Assembly: GCF_950295315.1 (NCBI RefSeq)
Contig: NC_080164.1
Coordinates: 6,433,582-6,497,581 of the forward strand
Source of the DNA: Erinaceus europaeus
Taxonomy: Eukaryota > Chordata > Mammalia > Eulipotyphla > Erinaceidae
DNA: 64,000 nucleotides
Direction: 5' to 3'
Part shown: one piece after another, positions 10,209-21,305 of the stretch
Position numbering within the stretch: the stretch's first letter is position 1
Layout: every line of letters begins with the position of its first letter
Program-made: the position numbers and the translations under genes
The notes under the pieces: generated by a model
The model's database searches: none
Told to the model about the DNA's origin: nothing
What the model saw: the letters and a program-made list of their open reading frames with translations, nothing else

Positions 10209-10934
10209 AGGCAGGAGGGTTGTCACACGATGTACTGTCATAAAGGCGCCAGCATTACCACTCTAATCTTATTCCTACCTCTGAACTACCCAGAAATCTT
10301 TTAAAATGTAAGTTCCAAGGCCTTATTCCAGAATCAGGCTGGGGAGTGGAGAGAAGAGGGGATGGAAGGAAGACAGGGATTGCCCCAAATTCTCAAAGGC
10401 ATGGCAGACAAGCAAAACTCAGAGAAGGGAGAACTCAGATTACCTATTACTGAGCACACTTAATCCACATCTTCTTTTCTGAGCCCAATGGAGTTCATGT
10501 TTCAGCTTAACTAACTTGTTTATGTGATGTCTAATTCCCCCTTCTTGCTTCTAAAGAAGTCTGTTAACAGCAACTACTGCACGTCTAGCCTCTCCCTCTG
10601 TCGCCTTGAGGCTGGGTTGATGTGTACAGTCGTTCTCCCAGCGACACGTTTAGAAAGCCCCCTCCCTCCATGCTTTAATGAATACTTGGTATCATCTTGA
10701 AACCCTTGGTGACTTTTATTTATTTAGAAGTTTGCATTTGCATTTTGTATGAGACCCCACAAAATCCTCAGCTACTAATGTCTTGAGGGACTTCAAGATC
10801 TAGTCCCACCCTACTCCTACTCCCTCTCCCCTCATTATCTTTCTGCACTGTGTCCAGCCATCCCAGTTTGCTTTTCCTTTGCAGATGCTGAATTCATTCC
10901 CACTGCTGAGTTTCTGCATCTACTCCTTATATTA
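10209..10934. other. Unassigned DNA
   Basis: No recognisable repeat or coding sequence. Confidence 0.4.
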
Positions 10935-11922
10935 AAGGGGTGTCATGGCCACATTAGGGAGCTGCACAGATAGCCAATGGCAGATGACTGGTTAAGAAGG
11001 TTGTGGTACGCCTATACAATGGGACATTAGTCAGCTGTCAAACGTGATGAAGTCGCCTCCTCTGCCCCACCTCAAATGGAACTTTAAGACATCGTGTTAA
11101 ATGAGATAAGCCAGAAAAGGGACAAATACCAAATGGCCTCATTTATTGGTGGGACTTAAGAAGTATAAGGACAGAGAGAAACACACACACACACACACAC
11201 ACACAGTGAAACTTGGACTAGGTGGGATGAATTACACCAAAGCAAAGGACTCTGGGGAGTAGGGGATGAAAAGAAACTTTCTTTCATGTTGCGTGATGAT
11301 GGAAAAGGACGTACGCTGAGGATTTTCATGGGGAGACAAGACACCAAGTTGCAGACGCTACTGGGATTTCATCCTGACTTCTCTGGGCAGACGACCTCCC
11401 CTGTGCATCCTGGAACATCACCTCTTCAGAGCTCTACCCCACTAGGGAAAGATAGAAACAGGCTGGAGGTATGGATGCACCTGCCAACAGCTGTGTCCAG
11501 TGGGGAAGCAATTCCAGAAGCCAGAACTCCTACCTTCTGCACCCCAAAAATCATTTTGATCCATATTACCAGTGGTGGAAGAAAATAAGAAGGCTCTGAA
11601 CTTCAATTCCGTTAGGAACAGGAAAGAGAGGAGGAAAAAGGAGAGGTACATTTGGATGTAGTATTAGGGTCATGAGTGGCTTGGAGGGGAACAGAGGACT
11701 GGACCTGGAAGAAAAAGGGGCAATTATGTACAAATGTAGACAGATAATTGTGGAGATGATAGTTAACCCATGTCTGCAACCTTAGGAGAACTGTGGTTGC
11801 TTGTAACAGAGGGACTGAGCATTCAGAACTCTGGTGGTGGGGACAGTGTAGAATTATACCCCTGCTGACATGTGATTTTGCAAACAAATTAAATCACCAA
11901 TAAAAATTTTAAAAAAGAAAAG
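10935..11922 (+). mobile_element. L1 3' region with long 3'UTR
   Basis: Opens in the L1 segment just 3' of ORF2 (ATGACTGGTTAAGAAGGTTG, then TATACAATGGGACATTAGTC) and passes through the GTTAAATGAGATAAGCCAGA block and a (CA)n at 11181-11205. It continues through AAAGGACTCTGGGGAGTAGG and the D sequence (GACAAGACACCAAGTTGCAG onward) to AAATCACCAATAAAAATTTT. This copy shows that the D sequence follows directly after ordinary L1 3' sequence. Confidence 0.85.
11181..11205. repeat. (CA)n microsatellite inside the L1
   Basis: About 12 CA units inside the L1 3'UTR. Confidence 0.9.
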
Positions 11923-13073
11923 TAAGGTGAGAGCATGAGACTTAGTTCAAAGATTGCACAAGATCATGTACATGCATTAATTATAAAAATAAGTCCAAGA
12001 TCTTACCAACCTCTGGTCAACATCAAAACAATGACAGTCTTGCTAGCAGTGTTCGCAAAAACAGAGGTGAAAGAGCTCACAGAGGGACCATGATTAGTCT
12101 GCCATCCTGCCCTGTGAGAAAGAGGAAGAAAAAGTGCTACTTGAAGGCCTGCCTCTTAATCAGATTGATCTTTACTAGTAATACACAGGAGGAAATGTGT
12201 CCTAGTCAATGTCCTGGGAATTCAGAAATCCACTTATTAATTTTACCCTGAGGGGACTGAAGGGTAAGAGAAATGGAGAGAGTCAACAGAGATATAAGAC
12301 AAGATGGAACTACCTCTTCTACAGATATATAGCTTTTAAAATACATTAAATCTCATTTCCAAGCTTCAATAGCATATGTAATTATGACGAGAGAAGCAAA
12401 ATGTACAAAGCATGAATTAGAGCAAACTCCAAATAATTTATGAGAACAGTACAAAACAAAACTTCTCAGGAGTTTTACTTCAGTAATCCACAATGAAGAA
12501 TTTCCAAGCTCAAAATGCCAGTTTCTTTGAGTAGATGGAGACTCTGACAATTTTGCATGCCACTACCTTGATAAGCAAATCTTTCCTTATAAATGGAAGC
12601 AGAGTGGCTGCAGGTTGTAAATTGGTGGACAAGGAATTCAGGCATTCCCTATATAAGATATTTATCCTCCTCTCAGTGCAGGACAGTTCTGGAATTAACA
12701 CTATATTCATACACCTACTGCTACCCAGAAACATGAACCAGGAAATCCCCAGAAAGACCCAGAAAAGCACTTGAACTAGTATTCCAATCAGGCAGTGAGT
12801 ATTTCCATAAGAGCTTGTGAGAGTTCAAGACAGAAAGTATATTTTCAATTTTATTAGCATACACCTAAGTGACTAAGAAATCTTTGAAATGCTTGGATCA
12901 CAAATATTGACAAGGGAAATGAATTCAGGGGCAATCCTCTAAGAGAGGCAGCAAAGTGTAGTTGAAAATGGAGTCATCTGAGTGCCAACTTTTCTGGGCA
13001 GTCTAAGACAGACACACTGCTGGGGACGTTTCACCTCAAGCATGAAAGGGAGTTCTTGATTTGAAGAGGGATG
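11923..13073. other. Unassigned DNA
   Basis: About 1.15 kb with no repeat family recognised and no coding similarity. Overlapping short frames on both strands near 12510-12774 look fortuitous. Confidence 0.4.
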
Positions 13074-13085
13074 GGTCATGACACT

Positions 13086-13449
13086 TTCTTCTTCTAGTGT
13101 TTGCCCTTCTTCCGTAGCCAGTCAACAGCGTCAGGTTGAGCCTGATGTAAAGTTTCGAGACGTCCTTTGAATCTGGAGAGGTGGCAGTCGTTGACTATGT
13201 GGGTCATAGTCTGTCTGTAGCGCAGGGGCATTGGGATGCATTGGATCGACCTTCCCGTGGTGCATCCCGTGAGTACCCATTCATTGGGGAAACTGACGAT
13301 CCTTCTTAGCCGACTGAATCCACATGGATCCCAGTCACTTTCAAAGCCAGCAACAAGCAGCTCCTGACAGCTTTCAAGCTGTTGGTCCTGCTCTTCGAGT
13401 CCTCCAACTTAATGTTGAGGGGCTGTCCTTTGCCAAACACATTCTTATT
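13086..13449 (-). mobile_element. Non-L1 non-LTR retrotransposon fragment, 5' part inverted
   Basis: Flanked by the perfect 12-bp duplication GGTCATGACACT (13074-13085 and 13450-13461). Minus strand, right to left, down to a TAG at about 13100: an open frame ends in the motifs QTMTHIVNDCHLSRF and LHQAQPDAVDWLRKKGKH, followed by a short (GAA)n tail at 13086-13097. That C-terminus (TM-HI--C then AV-WL) is the type seen in invertebrate endonuclease/reverse-transcriptase elements, not L1. Plus strand, about 13335-13449: LRVLQLNVEGLSFAKHILI, which resembles the start of an apurinic-like endonuclease domain. The element therefore joins its 3' end to an inverted 5' end, with nearly all the reverse transcriptase missing. 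The clade (Jockey, CR1 or RTE-like) cannot be fixed by eye. Confidence 0.75.
13108..13215 (-). pseudogene. C-terminal remnant of non-L1 retrotransposon ORF2
   Basis: About 35 codons end at a TAG near 13100. Visible features are a His-Ile-Val-Asn-Asp-Cys core, probably the end of a zinc-knuckle-like motif after the reverse transcriptase, and a terminal Asp-Ala-Val-Asp-Trp-Leu. There is no start codon and no reverse transcriptase catalytic motif, so the remnant is non-functional. Confidence 0.65.
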
Positions 13450-13461
13450 GGTCATGACACT

Positions 13462-13860
13462 AAAACAAAGGGACACGTGCATCCCCATGTGTATAGCAGC
13501 TTGATTCATAACAGCAAAGCCCTGGAAAGAACCAAAATGTCCTTCAACAGTTGACAGGATAAAAAAAGTTATGGGACATCTACTCAACAGAGTAGTAGGC
13601 AGAAAATAAAGAGGGACTATATTGTGTTCTTTTGGAATTAAGTGGATGTAACTGGAGAAGATGATGCTTAGAGTAGCCAGTCAGGAGGTAAAAGGCAACT
13701 ACAGAATGGCTTCACTCCTATGCAGAGTAGAGACTATTGAGTCTACAAGTGGGGAAAAAGAACAAAATGGCAGCCTATTTTTCAAGACTAGGGTAGGGGT
13801 GAGATGGGGTGGGTACACAGATTCTTGGTGACAGGAGCAGTGAAAAAAAATTTTTTGAAG
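13462..13860 (+). mobile_element. Old L1 3' fragment
   Basis: GACACGTGCATCCCCATGTG, TATAGCAGCTTGATTCATAA, CCAAAATGTCCTTCAACAGT and the GGATGTAACTGGAGAAGATG region follow the order of the L1 segment beyond ORF2. Diverged and lacking the D sequence. Confidence 0.75.
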
Positions 13861-14829
13861 AGTGATGAGGATGAAAACTTATCATTAAACCAACGTTAGT
13901 TTGCAGTGCATACTTAACTATAGGATCGAAGAGCCAAAAGGGATTATGAGAATCATTTCCTATGCTGCTTTTGTGTTGCATATGAAAACAGGTTTCATGA
14001 CCAGCCTCATGCTAAGAGTTTTGGATTAGAATGAAAATAAGAACCCAAGATGACACGGCTCAGGTGCCGTGTGCATTCTGAGGTTTCCAGCATGAACCAT
14101 GGATCAAGTAAATTACTTCAAATACCATCAGCAGTGAGAGAAGTCTTGAAATGCCCACACTTGGTTAGATTCCACAATGAGACTACCCTGACTGCAACCC
14201 CAACCAGATCTCCATTACAGAGTGGATTGGCCCTACATTGCATCAAAGATAAGAGAGGAACAGCAAAGATATTTTCCACTTACATAAGGGTGGTTAATGT
14301 CAGGATTCCTATGTCACGGTGGTTAATGTCTGACAACCTAAGGCATTGCTCTAAATATCATCCATGCATAAGCCTTCTGGCATCATAGGAAACACTGTGT
14401 CCAACCTCAGGCCACCTTTGTACTTTCCAGACTCTGAGAGGGCTACTGGTTTCCATCAGAAGTATTCCAGTCCAGATTTGTTGTCTGTAGAAGTCTGTTG
14501 ACCCACATTATTTGGTTAACTCCTGACCTCCACCAGATTCCCTTGCATCAGACAGCAGGAACTGTAACAGGGGAAAATAGAGGCTACTGAAGGTGCCCAG
14601 GTATCCTGGCTATTAACAAAGGAAGTTGAATAGCAGAAAAAACAGCAGTGCAAGCATGCATCGACAAGTAACAGACCTCATAAGATCAGAGGGTTCCCAA
14701 CACTCAGGGCTCTCTCTGTTACTCCTTTATCTTCCGAGGACCAAGTCTTCAGGACAAAAGCTGCCTGAAGCAGCAAAGCCAAAAGGAAAGCATCTTAGTG
14801 TAAAGACTTAGATAGTCCATCCATCTTAC
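13861..14829. other. Unassigned DNA
   Basis: No recognised repeat and no coding similarity. The frame at 14050-14388 resembles nothing I know. Confidence 0.4.
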
Positions 14830-14900
14830 TTGGTAACAATAATAGCTCCATTTGTTGAGCTTCTGCCAAATGCTGACTTGCACCGGACATCTTACCATGC
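14830..14900 (+). mobile_element. MIR-like fragment
   Basis: TAACAATAATAGCTCCATTT, then GTTGAGCTTCTGCCAAATGC, follows the well-known MIR core order of 'AATAATAGCTAACATTT' and 'TGAGC-TACTATGTGC'. Short and old. Confidence 0.5.
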
Positions 14901-16067
14901 ACCGGTGCTCATTCACAATAGCCCCCTGCCTTTACAGACTCATGAGTATCAGCCATGTCCTCAAGGTCCCAAAACCAGTACCAAGCAGACCTTGGCCTTG
15001 AGTCCAAGTTATCCTTTGATCTGGATCATGCACTTTCCAAGCCAGAGAATGAAGGAGAGAGAAGAGAACTGTGAAGGAAGTCAGTTAAGCGGGAAGTGAC
15101 AGCAGCCCCTGTCAGGAGGCTCTCACAAGAGCACGTGGCAAAGCCAGCATCCATCCCAGCTTCCAAAATCTCAGCCTAGGGAGGTGTGCCCCAGGCATGG
15201 CCTGTGTAGGCCTGCAGGACGATGCCCCTTGCCTAGAAATCTCGACCTTTAAAAATATACATAAATAATTGCACTGCTCACTGCAGAGAAAGGGCGGGGG
15301 AGACAATATGGAGATTTCAGGAACTATGAATTGGAGATCAGACAATCTAGTTTAAGGAGCCAGAGAACCAATTTGCTGCAGAGGATCCAATAATGAAATG
15401 CTGTGTGCATTTGCGTCCAGTGTATAGGGGAAGTAATGGGACATGGGACGAGAACAGCCTTAAAAGTGTCTTCCCTAATTGGACAATGGATACACATCCT
15501 ACACTGCAGCCCCTTGACAGGAAATACAAGAGAATTTCTCTTTCAGGGGGGAACAAGGGCTATTAAAGAACCCAGAGCTCTTTCCACCTTGGGTCCAGTT
15601 TTCCATTTGGAGTTATTCTCCCAGTCGCAAACCCAACACAGTTATAATAAGCTTGGTGCTACAGAAAACATTTGTCTAATAGGGATTTTGCTATTGGTCC
15701 CATCTGTTTAACAGGACTGCTCATCTCCTCAAAGTTAACTGAAATCTGTTTGTTATCAACAAATTACATAAGAGCCTGGTAAATATTGTATGAATAGAAC
15801 TGTAAATATTTCCTCCTCTGTTCACAGGAAAAAGCGATATTTACCCATGCCTAGAGCTCCTATAGTCTGTCTGGACACCTCTTCTAGGTGACTGAGAGGA
15901 CATTTCCTCTCACTGGGAAGGGCAGAAAGATGTACAGGTTCCGAAGCATCTTCCTCCCCTCACACTACAGATCTCAGTGAAATAGGGAGAGATGTTTTCC
16001 TGATCTCAGTTCGGTCAAACAAAAGAAAATAGGAAAGTGTCATTTACTATCACCTTCAAGAATACAG
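14901..16067. other. Unassigned DNA
   Basis: About 1.2 kb without any recognised repeat or gene. Confidence 0.4.
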
Positions 16068-16175
16068 ACTTGAGGGTCAGGGAGGTAGCTTGCTCAAAGG
16101 TAGGCTACAAGACTTACAAGTCTAGGAATCCTGGTTCAATCCCTAGCACCACAACTTTTAGAACTGAGTGGTGCC

Positions 16176-16232
<57 letters not shown>

Positions 16233-16235
16233 ATC
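16068..16235 (+). mobile_element. Decayed SINE-C/E with (TCTA)n tail
   Basis: GGGTCAGGGAGGTAGCTTGC head and CCTGGTTCAATCCCTAGCAC B box, ending in a tetranucleotide array at 16182-16233. Confidence 0.65.
16182..16233. repeat. (TCTA)n microsatellite
   Basis: Twelve or so TCTA units preceded by TCTG units. Confidence 0.93.
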
Positions 16236-16395
16236 TATCCACTCTAATGGAGTCATAGATAAGTAAAGATTGTTTTAGAAAACAGGAATTAAAAAATACA
16301 GACTACAGATCTGAGAGCCTGATGGTTGTGGATTTGAATCCTAGTTCTGTCACCTGTAAAATCTTCAGAAAGTTAATCTCTTGCCATCTTCACTT

Positions 16396-16703
16396 TCTTT
16401 TTTTTATATACTGTTTAATCTTCCCCCCCTTTGATGCCCTTGTTGTTTATCATTGTTGTTCTTGTTACTGTTGTTGTTGTTCTTGTTGTCATTGTTGTCA
16501 TTATTGTTGGATAGGACAGAGAGAAATCCAGAGAGGAGGGTAGACAGAGGGGGAGAGAAAGACACCTGTAAACCTGCTTCACCATTTGCAAAGTGACCCC
16601 CTGCAGGTGGGGAGCCATGGGCTCGAACTGGGATCCTTAAGTTGGTCCCTGTGCTTCATACCATGTGCACTTAACCTGCTGCACTACCGCCTGCCCCCCC
16701 CCA
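16396..16703 (-). mobile_element. SINE-A, antisense
   Basis: The minus strand has the head with GGCGGTAGTGCAGCAGGTTA, a GGATCCCAGTTCGAGCCC B box, the CAGGTTTACAGGTGTC block and a 3' region rich in AAC/CAA. Confidence 0.9.
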
Positions 16704-17094
16704 GCTCCATTTTCTATAGAGGACTTTTAAGTGTACATGAGACTATGTTGACAGTCTATGTACATAGGGAATAAAAGAATAACAAGAGAAGTGATGATAA
16801 CCAGTAGTAACTCTTGTTGACAGCTCAACAATTGGATTCTTCCAATCTTTCCTATTCTTCAGAATCTCTTTTCAGTGTGTTTGGGAGGGTTAGGTATGAT
16901 ATAAAAACCAGTTGACCTCTGAAGTATCCTTCATCTCTGAGAACCCAGACAAGATCACAGAACAATGTTGGTTTCTGTCCCTGCTTTCATGGGCTTGCAT
17001 TGAAACGAGTGCTAGTAGTGATATCATGGAAGGTATGCCCAAGCACTGTGGAAAACACAAATCATGTGTTAAAGATAGAATGACTTTGTGCATT
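16704..17094. other. Unassigned DNA
   Basis: Nothing recognised. The overlapping short frames on both strands are not convincing. Confidence 0.4.
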
Positions 17095-17108
17095 AATGAA
17101 TAATACAT

Positions 17109-17322
17109 GGAGGGGTTGAGTGGTGGTGCACCTGGTTGAGCACACATGTTATAATGAGCAAGGGCCCAGGTTCAAGCCCCCAATTCCCACCTACAGGAGG
17201 AAAGCTTCATGAGTCGTGAAGCAGGTCTGCAGGTGTCTCTGTCTCTCTCCTTCTCTATCTCCCCCTTCCCTTTAAATTTATGACTGTCTCTGGCCAATAA
17301 ATAAATAAAGATTATTTTTAAA
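17109..17322 (+). mobile_element. SINE-B with perfect 14-bp target duplication
   Basis: Complete copy: GGGTTGAGTGGTGGTGCACC head, CCAGGTTCAAGCCCC B box, CTTCATGAGTCGTGAAGCAG, and GGCCAATAAATAAATAAAG tail. It is flanked by AATGAATAATACAT at 17095-17108 and 17323-17336, which defines both ends exactly. Confidence 0.95.
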
Positions 17323-17336
17323 AATGAATAATACAT

Positions 17337-17693
17337 AGATGGAAAAACACCCAGACTTGGGTCTTGAATTGTGATGAACAGCTGTGGGACTTGAATATAA
17401 TGCAATAGGAGTCTAGGTTCATGTGTCAGCCCTAAAAATGCAATAGTGAAAGCGTGAGACTAATTACTCCAGTCACATTCATACTTCAGCAGAAAAGGCA
17501 AGCCCATGTTCCCAGCTAATGTGCATGAGCGAAAGGAACTCAGAAGAGTGGGGAATCAATAAGACCTGAGCTCTCACTAACCACCCCTAAAAACATAGAT
17601 TTCCTCGACGGCTGAGGCCTATGTTCTGCCTTTCTTTTGCTGGAGGGACCTTGACACTTAGATCCTGTCAGCATATATTTAACACTCTTCTGG
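17337..17693. other. Unassigned DNA
   Basis: No recognised feature. Confidence 0.4.
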
Positions 17694-17912
17694 GCTGGGG
17701 AAATGGTACAGTGGTTCTGCAAAAAGACTTTCATGCCTGAGGCTTTGTGGTCTCAGGTTCAAAACCCAGCACCACCATAAGCCAGAGATTAGCAATGTTT
17801 TCTCTGGTCTCTCTGGATCTCTCTCTCTCTTTAAAATAAAATAATAAAATTTATTAAATATTATTTAATTTATTAAATTAAAAAATAATATTCATTAAAA
17901 ATAAATAAATAA
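17694..17912 (+). mobile_element. SINE-C
   Basis: GGCTGGGGAAATGGTACAGT, AAAAAGACTTTCATGCCTGA, CACCACCATAAGCCAGAG, CT tail, then an AT-rich 3' end. Flanks ACTCTTCTGGG and ACTCTTCTTCTGGG look like a slightly altered duplication. Confidence 0.88.
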
Positions 17913-17919
17913 AACTCTT

Positions 17920-18552
17920 CTTCTGGGTTCTCTGGAGGTCCTTCAGTTTAAAATATGTGTCAAGAAAAAATTTTCCTTTTTTTCCATTGCTCCCAGGTAT
18001 AGAACAACCCCAAGAGGTCTTGGTCAAGGCCTTGCAACTTAAAGAGACCTGCTCTTTATCTTCTAGTCCAAATGGATGCCCCAAACACATATAACCTAGC
18101 AGCTCATGACAGATAATGCCACAGTGTCCAGTGCCCACAATCCCTCTTGTCCATGTCCATGTGAGAGTGAATCTCCTTGTGGGTACGCACCAGAGAACGT
18201 TCCTGTTTCCTACCGAGTCTTTGTTTCCCACACGGAGAAGGTGTGGTCGTTTCATATTCTACTGAAACACCTCTCTCCTTCCACAAGGGTTGGATTCTTT
18301 CTCTCTCAGTCTAGAACCTGCACCCTCAAGCTCTATGGGAGAATGAAAGGAGATAATCAAGCCAGAAAGCCAATGGACTAATCCTCTCTAGCCCAAATGG
18401 ACATGTACCTATGTGCAGAAGCATGTGTGGACTGAAGTCTATCAAATAGGGCAAAGGAGTGTGAAAGCATAGCACCTGGTCCCTAAGGACTGATGTGCAG
18501 GCTCAGAGTCAGGAAATCTGTTGTAGACAAAGGACAGTTTTCAAGAACCCCA
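17920..18552. other. Unassigned DNA
   Basis: No repeat or coding similarity recognised. Confidence 0.4.
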
Positions 18553-19252
18553 TGTCGTTAGGAACATGTGTGAGCCTGATAGAGCTTAGGGAGAACCACC
18601 CCCGTCCTTGGATGGAGGTCTGAGAAGATAACCTCTTGGTAAGTCTCTCTCAACCGAGGTGAGCATAAGGGGGGAAACTCAGACTTGGTTCTTTCCTTCT
18701 TGACTCTCAGGCCCACAGAAACCCCAGTACTTCCCTCCATTAACTCAGGCCACATGGCCACAGATTCACTCATTCAAAGTCACCTTCTGATCACAGAAGA
18801 ACACACCTTATCACACACTTCATCACACACCTCAGACCCCAGACAAGAGAAATTCCAAACTATATGGCCTTTTGATATCCATCTTCTCTCTGTCTCACCC
18901 TACGGGTTTAACCCCTATGCTTCTCTCAAATACCTTTGGATATTTAAGTTGCTTGCGTCATGGAGAATAACTGTCTTGTATCTCATCAATTCCTGTCATA
19001 CCAGCCCCCTACCTTAGGGGCATGCTGACTGTTAAGAAACCTGTAATTTCTGTCATATTTCAACAATAATTACCTCCATTGCTTTCCTATTTAACTCATG
19101 TCCACTTTGCTAATAAATGGACTCTAGGATTCTGGGATTCTGGCACTCAGATTCTAGACATGCTAAGAGTCCCCTGGTGTCTTTTACTTCATGTCACCCC
19201 TGTCGTGAGCGAGAAAGAACCAGCCCGTTACCTTTCCCCTGGAAACCACCCA
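18553..19252 (+). mobile_element. Diverged LTR, same family as 54732-55455
   Basis: It shares block order with the LTR at 54732-55455: a GTGTGAGCCTGATAGAGCTT-type start, a CAG-rich U3, an AATAAA signal (19122-19127 here), then a U5-like region with CTGTCGTGAGCGAGAAAG. I found no matching short duplication, so the edges are approximate. It looks like an old solo LTR. The open frames within it are not gag or pol. Confidence 0.55.
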
Positions 19253-19621
19253 TCAGAGAGGGAGAGAGATACCCCGAAACCATGTGGTTAATAGCACAAA
19301 GCTCCTTTTGACAAACGGTGAGCCTCTGGATAACTCCCTCCCAAAGATGAGCAATAATTGGTCTTCTGATGGTGTAGGGATTATGTGTAAACCTGAAAAG
19401 TTTGTGGGTTCAGGGCCACCTCATCTCCAACACTACAAAAGACAGTGGGACTCTTAAACTTTTGGGAACAGATTGTTCATTGTTCTTATCTTTCCCAGAG
19501 AGAAAATACACACCATCAGAAGATGGTCACTAGTCACCAAATGCCCAGGACTCACAGAGGAGTTTGGATAAGCACAACAAAGTCCTTCCCCACTGTCATT
19601 CTGACAACTAAAATTGTCTTT
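19253..19621. other. Mostly unassigned DNA with a possible SINE remnant
   Basis: A weak tRNA-SINE-like stretch (TGATGGTGTAGGGATTATGT, then GTGGGTTCAGGGCCACC) sits at about 19358-19440. The rest is unassigned. Confidence 0.35.
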
Positions 19622-19866
19622 ATATTTTTATTAGTAGTTTAATATCTATTTACAAAATTATGGAATAACACGGGCATAGTTATTTCTATAACTATATATA
19701 TTTGCCCATTTTTTTCCTATGATCCTGCCTTCTCTTTTATTCTGTCACTCCTACACCTATTACTACTTTTGAAGGCTCTTCCTTTTTTTTCTTCTTCCTC
19801 TCTCTCTAAGTCCTAATGGAGTTGGATTTCAGAGCCCTCTGCTCATCTTCTTCTAAGATATCTCTC

Positions 19867-20156
19867 TGTTGTTAAAGTTCGGGGGCACCAGTAGGCCAGG
19901 CTAGCTTCGCGGTGGTAGAGAGAGACTCGAGGACACACGGCTGGGCTGAGAAGCTGCAGTTTAATCTTTATTCATGAACGGGCAAATCACCACACCATGT
20001 GCTTCTCCATCATTCTCTCTCCGCGGCGCTGCTGGGACTCTGGGCGTCCTTAGCATAGGGAGCAGGGAGAAAGAGGGGCACAAAACTAGCAAGGGCCAAA
20101 CCAATTCTCTTAGAGTTGGGGGGAAGGGGAACAAAGCAATATGAAACATAGCAACA
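19867..20156 (-). mobile_element. 3' LTR of the endogenous retrovirus
   Basis: On the minus strand it begins TGTTGCTATGTTTCATATTG and ends CGAACTTTAACAACA. The AATAAAG signal is at about 19970-19976, followed by the R/U5 segment TAAACTGCAGCTTCTCAGC. It is homologous throughout to 22277-22570. Confidence 0.9.
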
Positions 20157-20180
20157 ATTCCCCCTTCTGTTTTTAACTAA
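20157..20180 (-). promoter_or_regulatory. Polypurine tract of the endogenous retrovirus
   Basis: Read on the minus strand, AAAACAGAAGGGGGAAT lies directly upstream of the 3' LTR start. Composition and position are those of a plus-strand primer for retroviral reverse transcription. Confidence 0.85.
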
Positions 20181-21300
20181 ATGACTACAGTATCAGGGGT
20201 GTGGGGTGAACAGAAACCTATATCATACAGGCATTTTCAAAAAAGAAACTGGCACAAACATGGAGAAACATGTAAGCGAGTAACAAGAACCAGTGTGCTG
20301 CCAAGGGAAGGCCTGAGGGGGCCATTTTTTGCCTCTGTGGGCAAAACTTTATCAGCTTAAAAAAAACATTTCCTGCCTCTGGGGGGCGTACTTGCCTCGA
20401 TGGGCATTTTCTAGCATGGGGGGAGGGTGAGGCCTAGAGTCCCAAGGCATGGCTGCAGTCAGTGTTTGAGAAACCCAGCAGCATAAAGGAAGCTGCTAGT
20501 TTTGTGCAAAGTGTCCGAGGTGTACCAGTGAGTCCAATAGAAGTCCAAAGCAGATGTCCACCGAAGAATTGCCAGGGGGTGAATTGTTGTACATCTGTCT
20601 TGATGGGGAATGTCAGCCATCGGAATTCTGCTTTTCTGTAGAGAACTTGACAGGTGCAATTCACTTACTTATGAAACAAAACTTGTAGCAGGTTAGAAGT
20701 TTACCACAATTGATAACTCTATCACAATTGGAAGTCCCTTCCAGCATGATTCCAAGGCTATTTAAAGTTCAAACAATAAAATGTGGAAAGGCAAACATGA
20801 ACCATAGAAAGAAAAAAGCCTCAGGCATGAGAATTATTAGCATAACCATAGCGCAATCTAACGTTTCTAATTGAGAAGGAATTTGAGACTTTTACATATC
20901 AACAACGTCTTTTTAACCTTTTGTTACACCCATTCAAGATGGAGACACACCCTAGGTGTGTGCAGGTTTTTTTTTTCTAAGACAAACTTAGTTAAAATAT
21001 ATTGATTGTTAACTAATTTTTACCTCAGACTTTAAATGTAAGTTAATTTTATCTTTATGAGAATTACATTGAAAACCTTTTTCATTTAACTTTGTCTGGT
21101 AAGAATATAGCCTTAAAGTTACATTGTTAACCTTAAAGTTAATGTTACCAAACTTTAAACACACACGTAAACATGGTCTTTAATACACAAGGAGAGAAAC
21201 TTTTGTTACGAAGACATGTCATTTCAAACACGAATTAAGATCTGTACTGTCTTAGCCGTTCAGGGAGTGTGTTGTCCAGCGGTGGCCTCTTGGGCAGCTT
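20181..21300 (-). other. Non-coding interior of the endogenous retrovirus
   Basis: About 1.1 kb between the polypurine tract and the GC-rich interior block. No retroviral protein similarity is recognised. The longest frame, about 76 codons at 20434-20664 on the minus strand, has no family signature. The sequence is AT-rich and differs in composition from 21300-22276. Confidence 0.6.
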
Positions 21301-21305
21301 TACTT

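Noticed and set aside
13324..13554. Plus-strand ATG frame of 76 codons as a gene
   Set aside because: It crosses from the retrotransposon fragment through the target duplication into old L1 sequence, so it is a chance fusion.
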